Made by a program: the position numbers and the translations under genes. A stretch of 64,000 bases of DNA from Omphiscola glabra (lineage: Eukaryota; Mollusca; Gastropoda; Lymnaeidae), in the NCBI GenBank assembly GCA_964017045.1, contig OZ024806.1, positions 22,553,088 through 22,617,087 of the forward strand, written 5' to 3'. Positions within the stretch are counted from its first letter, which is position 1, and each line of letters begins with the position of its first letter. Below, in pieces: positions 1 through 12,700 of the stretch. The notes below the pieces were generated by a model that was not told where the DNA came from, did not search any database, and saw only the letters and a program-made list of their open reading frames with translations.

Positions 1-3000
1 GGTTTATATGTCACTGTGATTAGTGGGTTGATATGTCACTGTGATTAGTGGGTTGAAATTTCACTGTGATTAGTGGGTTGAAATGTCACTGTGATTGGTG
101 GGTTGAAATGTCACTGTGATTAGTGGGTTGAAATGTCACTGTGATTAGTGGGTTGAAATGTCACTGTGATTAGTGGGTTCGTATGTAAATGTGATTAGTG
201 GGTTGATATGTCACTGTGATTAGTGGGTTGATATGTCACTGTGATTAGTGGGTTGATATGTCACTGTGATTAGTGGGTTGATATGTCAATGTGATTAGTG
301 GGTTGATATGTCACTGTGATTAGTGGGTTGATATGTCAATGTGATTAGTGGGTTGAAATGTCACTGTGATTAGTGGGTTGAAATGTCACTGTGATTAGTG
401 GGTTGATATATCACTGTGATTAGTGGGTTGATATGTCACTGTGATTAGTGGGTTGATATGTCACTGTGATTAGTGGGTTGAAATTTCACTGTGATTAGTG
501 GGTTGATATGTCACTGTGATTAGTGGGTTGAAATGTAATGTGATTAGTGGGTTGAAATGTCACTGTGATTAGTGGGTTGATAGGTCACTGTGATTAGTGG
601 GTTGATAGGTCACTGTGATTAGGGGGATGAAATGTCACTGTGATTAGTGGGTTGATAGGTCACTGTGATAAGGGGTTGAAATGACACTGTGATTAGTGGG
701 TTGAAATGTCACTGTGATTAGTGGGTTGATAGGTCACTGTGATTAGTGGGTTGAAATGTCACTGGGATTAGTGGGTTGAAATGTCACTGTGATTAGTGGG
801 TTGATAGGTCACAGAGATTAGGGGGTTGAAATGACACTGTGATTAGGGGGTTGAAATGTCACTGTGATTAGTGGGTTGATATGTCACTGTGATTAGTGGA
901 TTGAAATGTCACTGTGATTAGTGGGTTGAAATGTCACTGTGATTAGTTGGTTGATATATCACTGTGATTAGTGGGTTGATATGTCATTCCGATTAGTGGG
1001 TTTATATGTCACTGTGATTAGTGGGTTGATATGTCACTGTAATTAGTGGGTTGAAATTTCACTGTGATTAGTGGGTTGAAATGTCACTGTGATTAGTGGG
1101 TTGAAATGTCACTGTGATTAGTGGGTTGAAATGTCACTGTGATTAGTGGGTTGAAATGTCACAGTGATTAGTGGGTTGATATATCACTGTGATTAGTGGG
1201 TTGATATGTCACTCCGATTAGTGGGTTTATATGTCACTGTGATTAGTGGGTTGATATGTCACTGTGATTAGTGGGTTGAAATTTCACTGTGATTAGTGGG
1301 TTGAAATGTCACTGTGATTGGTGGGTTGAAATGTCACTGTGATTAGTGGGTTGAAATGTCACTGTGATTAGTGGGTTGAAATGTCACTGTGATTAGTGGG
1401 TTGAAATGTCACTGTGATTAGTGGGTTGATATGTCACTGTGATTAGTGGGTTGATATGTCATTCCGATTAGTGGGTTTATATGTCACTGTGATTAGTGGG
1501 TTGATATGTCACTGTAATTAGTGGGTTGAAATTTCACTGTGATTAGTGGGTTGAAATGTCACTGTGATTAGTGGGTTGAAATGTCACTGTGATTAGTGGG
1601 TTGAAATGTCACTGTGATTAGTGGGTTGAAATGTCACAGTGATTAGTGGGTTGATATATCACTGTGATTAGTGGGTTGATATGTCACTCCGATTAGTGGG
1701 TTTATATGTCACTGTGATTAGTGGGTTGATATGTCACTGTGATTAGTGGGTTGATATGTCATTCCGATTAGTGGGTTTATATGTCACTGTGATTAGTGGG
1801 TTGATATGTCACTGTAATTAGTGGGTTGAAATTTCACTGTGATTAGTGGGTTGAAATGTCACTGTGATTAGTGGGTTGAAATGTCACTGTGATTAGTGGG
1901 TTGAAATGTCACTGTGATTAGTGGGTTGAAATGTCACAGTGATTAGTGGGTTGATATATCACTGTGATTAGTGGGTTGATATGTCACTCCGATTAGTGGG
2001 TTTATATGTCACTGTGATTAGTGGGTTGATATGTCACTGTGATTAGTGGGTTGAAATTTCACTGTGATTAGTGGGTTGAAATGTCACTGTGATTGGTGGG
2101 TTGAAATGTCACTGTGATTAGTGGGTTGAAATGTCACTGTGATTAGTGGGTTGAAATGTCACTGTGATTAGTGGGTTCGTATGTAAATGTGATTAGTGGG
2201 TTGATATGTCACTGTGATTAGTGGGTTGATATGTCACTGTGATTAGTGGGTTGATATGTCACTGTGATTAGTGGGTTGATATGTCAATGTGATTAGTGGG
2301 TTGATATGTCACTGTGATTAGTGGGTTGATATGTCTATGTGATTAGTGGGTTGAAATGTCACTGTGATTAGTGGGTTGAAATGTCACTGTGATTAGTGGG
2401 TTGATATATCACTGTGATTAGTGGGTTGATATGTCACTGTGATTAGTGGGTTGATATGTCACTGTGATTAGTGGGTTGAAATTTCACTTTGATTAGTGGG
2501 TTGAAATGTCACTGTGATTAGTGGGTTGAAATGTAATGTGATTAGTGGGTTGAAATGTCACTGTGATTAGTGGGTTGATAGGTCACTGTGATTAGTGGGT
2601 TGATAGGTCACTGTGATTAGGGGGATGAAATGTCACTGTGATTAGTGGGTTGATAGGTCACTGTGATAAGGGGTTGAAATGACACTGTGATTAGTGGGTT
2701 GAAATGTCACTGTGATTAGTGGGTTGATAGGTCACTGTGATTAGTGGGTTGAAATGTCACTGGGATTAGTGGGTTGAAATGTCACTGTGATTAGTGGGTT
2801 GATAGGTCACAGAGATTAGGGGGTTGAAATGACACTGTGATTAGTGGGTTGAAATGTCACTGTGATTAGTGGGTTGATATGTCACTGTGATTAGTGGGTT
2901 GATATGTCAATGTGATTAGTGGGTTGAAATTTCACTGTGATTAGTGGGTTGAAATGTCACTGTGATTAGTGGGTTGAAATGTAATGTGATTAGTGGGTTG

Positions 3001-4199
3001 AAATGTCACTGTGATTAGTGGGTTGATAGGTCACTGTGATTAGTGGGTTGATAGGTCACTGTGATTAGGGGGATGAAATGACACTGTGATTAGTGGGTTG
3101 AAATGTCACTGTGATTAGTGGGTTGATAGGTCACTGTGATTAGGGGGTTGAAATGACACTGTGATTAGTGGGTTGAAATGACACTGTGATTAGTGGGTTG
3201 ATAGGTCACTGTGATTAGTGGGTTGAAATGTCACTGGGATTAGTGGGTTGAAATGTCACTGTGATTAGTGGGTTGATAGGTCACAGAGATTAGGGGGTTG
3301 AAATGACACTGTGATTAGTGGGTTGAAATGTCCCTGTGATTAGTGGGTTGATATGTCACTGTGATTAGTGGATTGAAATGTCACTGTGATTAGTGGGTTG
3401 AAATGTCACTGTGATTAGTGGGTTGATATATCACTGTGATTAGTGGATTGATATGTCACTCCGATTAGTGGGTTTATATGTCACTGTGATTAGTGGGTTG
3501 ATATGTCACTGTGATTAGTGGGTTGAAATTTCACTGTGATTAGTGGGTTGAAATGTCACTGTGATTAGTGGGTTGAAATGTCACTGTGATTAGTGGGTTG
3601 AAATGTCACTGTGATTAGTGGGTTGATAGGTCACTGTGATTAGGGGGTTGAAATGACACTGTCATTAGTGGGTTGAAATGTCACTGTGATTAGTGGGTTG
3701 ATAGGTCACTGTGATTAGGGGGTTGAAATGACACTGTGATTAGTGGGTTGAAATGTCACTGTGATTAGTGGGTTGATAGGTCACTGTTATTAGTTGGTTG
3801 AAATGTCATTGGGATTAGTGGGTTGAAATGTCACTGTGATTAGTGGGTTGATAGGTCACAGTGATTAGGGGGTTGAAATGACACTGTGATTAGTGGGTTG
3901 AAATGTCACTGTGATTAGTGGGTTGATAGGTCACTGTGATTAGTGGGTTGAAATGACACTGTGATTAGTGGGTTTATAGGTCACTGTGATTAGGGGGTTG
4001 ATATGTCACTGTGATTAGGGGGTTGATATGTTACTGTGATTAGTGGGTTGAAATGTTAATGTGATTAGTGGGTTGATATGTCACTGTGATTAGTGGGTTG
4101 AAATGTCACTGTGATTAGTGGGTTGGTATATCATTGTGATTAGTGGGTTGATATGTCACTGTGATTAGTGGTTTCGTATGTAAATGTGATTAGTGGGCT
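1..4199. repeat. 25-bp satellite array, about 168 copies
   Basis: Head-to-tail copies of a 25-bp unit reading about gtgggttgaaatgtcactgt followed by gatta. Common variants are aaatg/atatg/atagg in the middle and rare 22-24 bp deletion units. Rare variant monomers recur at fixed distances: the 'gttcgtatgtaaatg' variant at 177 and 2175, and the 'cattccgatt' variant near 986, 1461 and 1761. This shows higher-order repeats. The left edge is outside the window. No gene is visible. Confidence 0.97.
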
Positions 4200-4319
4200 G
4201 CTTTAAATGATGTGTCAGTAGAATTCTAGGAGATATTTGGTTAGTATCAGGGTGAACAGGTTTAGAGATGAGGAACTGACGTCGATTGGTGCGAGTGTGG
4301 GTTAGTCGCTTGGTAGTGG

Positions 4320-4520
4320 CGTACGGGTGAGGTATGTAAGGAGGACCTTGGAGCCGAAAATAGGCTTGTGGTGTGGTAGGTAAGTAGGGTGGGCCTTGGA
4401 GGAGAAAAGATGCTTGTGGTGTTGTAGGTAAGTAGGGTGGGCCTTGGAGGAGAAAATATACTTGTGGTGTGGTAGGTAAGTAGGGTGGGTCATGGAGGAG
4501 AAAAGATGCTTGTGGGGAGG
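4320..4520. repeat. 48-bp minisatellite, about 4 copies
   Basis: The unit contains gtaggtaagtagggtgggcc and recurs exactly 48 bp apart (gggcc at 4391 and 4439, degenerate at 4487). Because 48 is a multiple of three it leaves minus-strand frames open, which are not credible genes. Confidence 0.85.
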
Positions 4521-4592
4521 TACATGAATTTAAGAACATATTTTTCCTTTTACATTTGAAAAATGTACGTTAATTAGATCTTTTGGGAGGCT

Positions 4593-4670
4593 GTTCGTAG
4601 TTCAAGTGTACTTACTTGCTCGTAGTTAAAGTGTACTTTACTTGCTCGTAGTTCAAGTGTACTTACTTGC
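4593..4670. repeat. Short tandem repeat, about 28-bp unit, 3 copies
   Basis: Three copies of a unit around cgtagttcaagtgtacttac lie between the 48-bp and 21-bp arrays. Nothing else is recognisable in 4521-4790. Confidence 0.7.
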
Positions 4671-4794
4671 ATGGAGTGCGTGATGCAAAGCAATATTTAA
4701 CACTTCTTGCATAGTGGCTGTAAAGAGAAATATTTTCACAAAATCGTTGCTTCACATTTCCATTTATCTTTGTATCTTTTGTCAACCAACTCTA

Positions 4795-6745
4795 CTCAAA
4801 CGTCCAACAACTCCACATAAAAGCCCAACAACTCCCCATAAACGCCCAACAACTCCCCATAAAAGACCAGTAACTCCCTTTAAACGTCCAACAACTCCCC
4901 ATAAACGCACAGTAACTCCCCCATAAACGTCTAACAACTCTCCTCAAATGCCCAACAACTCCCCATAAACGTCCAGTAACTCCCTTTAAACGTCCAACAA
5001 CTCCCCATAAACGTCCAACAACTCTCCTCAAACGCCCAACAACTCCCCATAAACGAACAGTAACTCTCCTCAAACGCCCAAAAACTCCCCATAAACGCCC
5101 AGTAACCCTCCTCAAACGTCCAACAACTCCCCATAAACGCCCAACAACTCCCCATAAACGTCCAACAACTTCCCATAAACGCCCAACAACTCCCCATAAA
5201 CGCCCACTAACTCTCCTCAAACACCCAACAACTCCCCATAAACGCCCAACAACTCCCCTAAACGCCCAACAACTCCCCATAAATGTCCAGTAACTCCCCA
5301 TAAACGTCCAGTAACTCCCCATAAATGCCCAAAAACTCCCCCTAAACGCCCAACAACTCCCCATAAATGTCCAGTAACTCCCCATAAACGTCCAGTAACT
5401 CCCCATAAACGCCCAACAACTCCCCATAAACGCCAAACAACTCTCCTCAAACGCCCAACAACTCCCCATAAACGTCCAGTAACTCTCCTCAAACGTCCAA
5501 AAACTTTCCTCAAACGTCCAACAACTCCCCATAAACGTCCAGTAACTCTCCTCAAACGCCCAACAACTCCCCATAAACGTCAAACAACTACCCATAAACG
5601 CCCAGTAACTCTCCTCAAACGCCCAACAACTCCCCATAAACGCCCAAAAACTCCCCATAAACATCCAGTAACTCTCAATAAACGCCCAACAACTCCCCAT
5701 AATGTCCAGTAACTCTCCATAAACGCCCAACAACTCCCCATAAACGCCCAACAACTCACCATAAACGTCCAGTAACTCTCCTCAAACGTCCAAAAACTTT
5801 CCTCAAACGTCCAACAACTCCCCATAAACGTCCAGTAACTCTCCTCAAACGCCCAACAACTCCCCATAAACGTCAAACAACTACCCATAAACGCCCAGTA
5901 ACTCTCCTCAAACGCCCAACAACTCCCCATAAACGCCCAAAAACTCCCCATAAACATCCAGTAACTCCCAATAAACGCCCAACAACTCCCCATAATGTCC
6001 AGTAACTCTCCATAAACGCCCAACAACTCCCCATAAACGCCCAACAACTCACCATAAACGTCCAACTCTCCTCAAACTCCGAACAACTCCCCATAAACGT
6101 CTAACAACTCCCCATAAACGCCTAACAACTCCCCATAAACGCCCAACAACTCCCCATAAATGTCCAGTAACTCCCCATAAACGTCCAGTAACTCCCCATA
6201 AAAGCCCAACAACTCCCCATAAACGTCCAGTAATTCTCCTCAAACGCCCAACAACTCCCCATAAACGTCCAGTAACTCTCCTCAAACGCCCAACAACTCC
6301 CCATAAACGGCCAACAACTCCCCATAAACGTCCAGTAGCTCCCCATAAACATCTAGTAACTCCCTATAAACGCCCAACAACTCCCCATAAACATCCAGTA
6401 ACTCCCCATAAACGCACAACAACTACCCATAAACGCCCAACAACTCTCCTCAAACGTCCAACAACTCCCCATAAACACCCAACAACTCCCCATAAACGCC
6501 TAACAACTCCCCATAAACGCCCAACAACTCTCATCAAAAGCCCAACAACTCTCCTCAAACGTCCAACAACTCCCCATAAACGCCCAACAACTCCCCATAA
6601 ACGCCTAATAACTCCCCATAAACGCCCAACAACTCTCATCAAAAGCCCAACAACTCCCTATAAACGCCCAACAACTCCCCATAAACGCCAAACAACTACC
6701 CATAAACGCCCAACAACTCTCCTCAAACGTCTAATAACTTTCCTC
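4795..6745. repeat. 21-bp minisatellite, roughly 90 copies
   Basis: Alternating 21-bp units of two main flavours, one containing cgcccaacaactccccataa and one containing cgtccagtaactctcctcaa. The period is a multiple of three and the minus strand lacks stops, so all three minus frames stay open for long stretches, up to 320 codons. Longer blocks are duplicated: the stretch near 5480-5740 recurs near 5780-6040. Confidence 0.97.
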
Positions 6746-7036
6746 TATTAACACCGTCTTTTGTCATCATAACTGCCAGTTAAGTCAGACATAAACGGAA
6801 GGTTTAAACAAACGGTAGAGCTTATAGAGTATATATTGGCTGTAATAAGAAATGGGATAAAACTAAGCCATGTATTGATTCGAATGTACCAAAGGATCTC
6901 ACATTACTTTCATGGGGGAAGCTATAAGAAAAACTCGATACTTAATTGACATCAAGTAAAATGCAAAAATTAATTTAAAAAAAGTTTATGTTGCTTTTAG
7001 AAATCCACGTGTTGCCAGAAAATAAGATAAATTATG
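6746..7036. other. Unique AT-rich spacer
   Basis: No exon, RNA gene or repeat that I can support. It separates the 21-bp and 36-bp arrays. Confidence 0.5.
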
Positions 7037-7325
7037 TTACCCTGCGGCATGACATGCCAGCAATACATTATGTTACCCTGTGGCATGACAGGCCAGCAAT
7101 ACATTATGTTACCCTGTGGCATGACAGGCCAGCAATACATTATGTTACCCTGCGCCATGACATGCCAGCAATACATTATGTTACCCTGCGCCATGACATG
7201 CCAGCAATACATTATGTTACCCTGTGGCATGACATGCCAGCAATACATTATGTTACCCTGCGCCATGACAGGCCAGCAATACATTATGTTGCCCTGTGGC
7301 ATGACAGGCCAGCAATGCATTATGC
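7037..7325. repeat. 36-bp minisatellite, 8 copies
   Basis: The unit contains caatacattatgttaccctg followed by a gccatgacatgccag-like part. Both strands stay open because 36 is divisible by three, but the translations are simple periodic peptides with no start or splice context. Confidence 0.93.
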
Positions 7326-7576
7326 TAGTTTGTTTAATACTGCCGTCACACATGGATTAGATTCATGTGTTGCATGATGTGTTTTTTTTTTTACCCATAG
7401 ACTGAGAGAGCTACATTGCGATATATGGCTACACTTTAGTTTTTTAAATTTCAAATATAATGTTAGTTCTGGTCTGCTGAATGAAAGCAATTAGCCGAAA
7501 GGTTATTTGAATGTTCTGTCTTATTTCATGCCTAATATGCTGTCCCATTATGCATTTACTTCATACGGCTTGAACA

Positions 7577-7652
7577 CGGTTAGAGAACCATAGGTTAGAG
7601 AACCGTAGGTTAGATAACCGTAGGATAGAGAACCATAGGTTAGAGAATCTGC
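7577..7652. repeat. 16-bp tandem repeat, about 5 copies
   Basis: Units like ggttagagaaccgtag, slightly diverged. Confidence 0.75.
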
Positions 7653-7804
7653 CATTGTTAGTGTCGCCTATGATGAGTTATGGGGACATGTATTGTATTC
7701 AACGGTACAGGACGTGAGTTAAGACGGGTTTTTATGGGTCAGTATTGAATCTAGCGCCCGTGCGTGTATCTCACCTGGATTTTTTTAGTAGTAAGTTCTA
7801 AACA

Positions 7805-8088
7805 GTCGCAGTGGTCAGTTCTATACAGTCTCAGTGGTCAGTTGTGGTCAGTTCTATACAGTCTCAGTGGTCAGTTCTATACAGTCTCTGTGGTCAGTTC
7901 TATACAGTCTCAGTGGTCAGTTCTATAGTCGCAGTGGTCAGTTCTATACAGTCTCAGTGGTCAGGTCTATACGCTCTCGGTGGTCAGTTCTATACAGTCT
8001 CAGTGATCAGTTCTATACAGTCTCAGTGGTCACTTCTATACAGTTCCAGTGGTCAGTTCTATACAGTCTCAGTGGTCAGTTCTATACA
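7805..8088. repeat. 23-bp minisatellite, about 12 copies
   Basis: The unit is tcagttctatacagtctcag plus tgg, with a few shortened copies. It gives spurious plus-strand frames of about 100 codons. Confidence 0.93.
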
Positions 8089-8477
8089 CAGATTGGGATT
8101 TTACTATAGCTATTTCGGTTAAAATAAAAAATAAAAATAAAAATTTGTAATGCAGTTTTGTTTCGGAGTTATTTTGTGTTGGTTCATTTTGTGAAGATTA
8201 ACTTTATCAGATAAACATGCTATTTGTAAGGCGTTCATCAATGTGTAATAACTTTTATTTAGTTATGCATTGGAAAAAAGGTTATTTTTTTTTGTTTTAG
8301 TTTTATTACATGTTGAAGATAACTACAACGGTGATTGTTTCTTTTCATGTACACGGCAAGGATATTTTTTAAAATGTTATTATTGATTATCATATTATTG
8401 GATTTAGTTTTTGAAAAATATATAATTATTTCAAAACTGTCAACCGTTTTGTATTAATTTTATTAATTTTTTATCAA
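8089..8477. other. AT-rich unique spacer
   Basis: T-rich low-complexity sequence without recognisable coding signal. Confidence 0.45.
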
Positions 8478-8775
8478 TTATAATAGTGATTGTTTTTTGC
8501 AAATGATGATTGTGGTTAAGTTTTACAAATGATGATTGTGGTTGAGCTTTACAAATGTTGATTTTGTTGAGTTTTACAATATTGATTGTGGCTGAGTTTT
8601 ACAATTGATGATATGTGGTTGAGTGTTACAAATGATGATTGTGGTTGAGTTTTACAATATTGATTGTGGCTGAGTTTTACAAATGATGATTGTGGTTGAG
8701 TTTTACAAATGATGATTGTGGTTGAGTTTTACAAATGATGATTGTGGTTGAGTTTTACAAATGATGATTGTGGAC
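8478..8775. repeat. 26-bp minisatellite, about 11 copies
   Basis: The unit is ttttacaaatgatgattgtg plus gttgag, with some shortened copies (tacaatattgattgtgg). Confidence 0.92.
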
Positions 8776-8919
8776 TTAAAAATAATAAAACTGCGGTTTG
8801 ATAAAAGAGTCGCCACTTTAAGATATGCGCTACATTTAGATAATAAACTGGGAAGTCGACAAATATTTGACTTCTGTGAATCAACATGTGGACAATATCA
8901 TATGGAAACCGAATATTAA

Positions 8920-9360
8920 ATATTATATGAGCATTGTATGTTAAATATCATATGGGCATTGTATGTTAAATATCATATGGGCATTGTATGTTAAATATCA
9001 TATGGGCATTGTATGTCAAATATCATACGACACCTGTAAGTTAAATATCATAAGGAACCCGCATGTTAAATATCATATGGAAACCGTATGTTAAATATCA
9101 TATGGAAACCGCATGTTAAAATATCATATGGAAACTGTATGTTATATATCATATGAAACCATATGTTACATATCATATGAACACTGTATGTTAAATATCA
9201 TATGGAAACCGTATGTTATCTATCATGTGGACACTGTATGTTAAATATCATGTTAAAACTGTATGTTATATATCATGTTAAAACTGTATGTTATATATCA
9301 TGTTAAAACTGTATGTTATATATCATGTTAAAACTGTATGTTACATATCAAATGGAAACC
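8920..9360. repeat. 25-bp minisatellite, about 18 copies
   Basis: The unit is around tatgttaaatatcatatgga plus aaccg. The last copies switch to catgttaaaactg variants. The array ends about 360 bp upstream of the galactosyltransferase start codon. 9361-9720 is unique and should contain the promoter and 5' UTR, but I see no diagnostic element. Confidence 0.9.
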
Positions 9361-9720
9361 GCTGTTAAGTATAAGGCTAAGTCTTAGGCGTTGGAAAAAT
9401 TAAAACCTCATTAGAAATATATCATTGTGGCCTCCTAATGAATTATGTTAACGTTTTTAAATAACTAAAATTCTTTTTCTTCTCTATCTTTCTGACTCTC
9501 GCTTTCCCTCACTCTATCCCCTGTCTTGAAATATATATCTATATGCCCTTTTTGTAGTATTGCGATGTTGTTTGTCATAAGTGGTGACATATCGATCATT
9601 ATGAAGTATCTTGTGAAATGTATAGTCGATGAGATTTGGTAGGTCGGAAGAAACGCACTGTTTATTTTATACATTGTAAATATTCATGAAGTAGTTCCAT
9701 TTTATCACAGACTTGTAGCC

Positions 9721-12700
9721 ATGATTTTGTCAATGAGACTCCTTGCTAACACCGCCAAGTATGTTGTACCCATCTGTTTGCTGGCCTTGGCCTTCAACTA
9801 TGTGGTCTACAACCGCCTGAGCACACCCTTTGGCGTGGTCATCAAGTCAATGTCCAGTAAGTTAAATCAATTCTATGTCCAGTAAATTTGAGGATTTTGT
9901 CATTGTCCTGTAAGTTACTCTATCTGGTTTTTGTCCTGGAAGTTACCCCATCTTGTCTATGTTCTTTAAGTTACGCCAACTTTTCTATGTCCAGTAAGTT
10001 ACACCATCTAGTCTATATTCTGTAAGTTACACCATCTTGTCTATATCCTGTAAGTTACACCATCTTGTCTATGTTCAGTAAGTTACACCGTCTTGTCTAT
10101 GTTCAGTAAGTTACACCGTCTTGTCTATGTTCAGTAAGTTACACCATCTTGACTATATATCATATAAGTCACACTATCTTGTTTATATCCCATAAGCTAC
10201 ACCATCTTGTCTAAAATATATTTTTATATATTCTTTAAAAAATATCCTTAGTGCTTTCTACAACAGTTGATTCGTCCAATAACTCACACCTGGGACCAGA
10301 AGACCCAACGAAGCTTGTCGGTGACGCAGAGCAAACTGATATTTTGAAATCCATTCGAAATACTTTGTTAAACCTAACGGGAGTAGTGGAGGTGAAGCCA
10401 ATGGCGATTGAGGTGCTGAAGAAATTGGTGCCAGGCCTGCGGGACCAAGCAGATGTTGATCGTCTTGTTAGGGCCATCAACAGGATTGTCGTAAACACAG
10501 ACGAAGAAACGCTTCCGTCGACGGCCAGACCGCCTTGTCCGGTAAAGCCGGAGCATTTAAGTACGTTGATGATAGAGTTGATACGTACTAATAGGGCTCG
10601 GCTGTAAACTGGGGTTACGTGTGCGGCCCGCTATGTCTGGGGAAAATGTCACGTTACGTTCCTTGTCACGATGTACAGCTCTGCCACAGCCCTGCCGCAT
10701 CCTTGTCACGGCTCTGCCACAGCCCTGCCGCATCCTTGTCACAGCTCTGTCACAGCCCTGCCGCATCCTTGTCACAGCTCTGTCACAGCCCTGTCGCATC
10801 CTTGTCACGGCTCTGTCACAGCCCTGTCGCATCCTTGTCACGGCTCTGTCACAGCCCTGCCGCATCCTTGTCACAGCTCTGTCACAGCCCTGTCGCATCC
10901 TTGCACGGCTCTGTCACAGCCCTGTCGCATCCTTGTCACGGCTCTGTCACAGCCCTGCCGCATCCTTGTCACAGCTCTGTCACAGCCCTGTCGCATCCTT
11001 GCACGGCTCTGTCACAGCCCTGTCGCATCCTTGTCAAGGCTCTGTCACAGTCCTGTCGCATCCTTGTCACGATTGTATCACAGCCCTGCCGCATCTTTGT
11101 CACAGCTCTGCCACAGCCCTGTCGCATCCTTGTCACAGCCCTGTCACAGCCCTGTCGCATCCTTGCACGGCTCTGTCACAGCCCTGTCGCATCCTTGTCA
11201 AGGCTCTGTCACAGTCCTGTCGCATCCTTGTCACGATTGTATCACAGCCCTGCCCCATCTTTGTCACAGCTCTGCCACAGCCCTGTCGCATCCTTGTCAC
11301 AGCCCTGTCGCATCCTTGTCACGGCTCTGTCGCAGCCCTGTCGCATCCTTGTCACAGCTCTGTCACAGCCCTGCCGCATCCTTGTCACGGCTCTGTCACA
11401 GCCCTGCCACATCCTTGTCACAGCTCTGCCACAGCCCTGTCACATCCTTGTCACAGCTCTGCCACAGCCCTGTCGCATCCTCGTCACAGCACTGTCGCAT
11501 CCTTGTCACGGCTCTGTCACAGCCCTGTCGCATCCTTGTCACAGCACTGTCATAGCCCTGTCCACAAGAATGCAGATAGTTTAAAAACATTTTATAAGTG
11601 ATTTGACAAAGTAAAGATGGGCCAATTTCGTGACTTAATTTATGGATCTCCCCCCCGCCCCCCCCAACCCTGCGTTTTTATCACGATTTAATTTTGTTCA
11701 ATGTTCTGTTTACGGCATGTATCAATGTGTTTTGTTTTATGTCTGAATGAGCCAGAAATCAGGCCGCCATATTGTACATCCACACATGTCCCTCTTTACT
11801 GGTATTTAAACAACCTCTTTGAACAAAGTTTTTTTTGTATACATCTTTTATATGAATTATTTTTTTATTATTTCATTTTATATTAATATTCTAAATCCCC
11901 ATTTGCTTTTAAACCGCAGATTAATTTCATCAGCTTTTTCAGAGTATACAAAGGAAAATGTTACGCGCCAAACGCACTTGCGATATTATTTTTTTAAAGG
12001 ATATCATAGAGCCGTTATAGGGAGTCAGTGGAATCGTATTTATTTCCTCTTCCCATTGAAAAGCAGAAAAAAACCTGATTTATTTTGGATTGGGAGCTGA
12101 ATATTTGATAGAATGTGTTGTCATCGGCAAAGAGCCTATGTGCCAAATTTTAGTTCAGTGAAGTGGGTCAATTAGCCGTCAGAAGATTTTGCTGCCAAGC
12201 CAGAAAGATTAAAAAAAAACACAACTTAGTACAAGCTATAATTCTTTCAAGAAGCACGTCTATCTTGATCCCTAATTTCACTTCCTTGACATTCAAGCAG
12301 CTGCCCCGAATCCCAGTTTTAGCAATGTACGTTTTGCTTCAAAATGAAGACTGTAATACATTTTATTGATAAAGAGTTCTTTCGGGAACGTAAATTAATT
12401 TCAACAATCCCTGTTGAGGGTATTTGATTATTCTATCCAGTTGGCGCACTTGCAGCTAACCAGACCAAAATGACGCCAGGGACATTGGAGAAACTGTTTC
12501 CCGACCTTGAACCCGGAGGTCATCACGAGCCCGGCGAGTGTCGACCCTCAGAGAAACTGGCCATCGTCATCCCGTATAGGAACAGGTTCGACCACCTGCA
12601 CGTTCTGCTGCACAACTTGATACCTGTCCTTATAAGGCAACAGCTGGACTTTACGATTTTTGTTATAGAACAGGTGAAGGGAATGTGAGTTGAAAATTTT

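Noticed and set aside
1..4199. Regular direct repeats resembling a CRISPR array
   Set aside because: There are no unique spacers between units and the context is eukaryotic. It is a head-to-tail satellite.
4792..6642. Long minus-strand open frames (up to 320 codons) over the 21-bp array
   Set aside because: They exist in all three minus frames because the unit is 21 bp and stop-free. The peptides are pure repeats with no signal or splice context.
10251..11601. Three overlapping plus-strand frames of 294-326 codons in intron 2
   Set aside because: Periodicity artefact of a 33-bp repeat; the enzyme's own exons 2 and 3 join perfectly across it.
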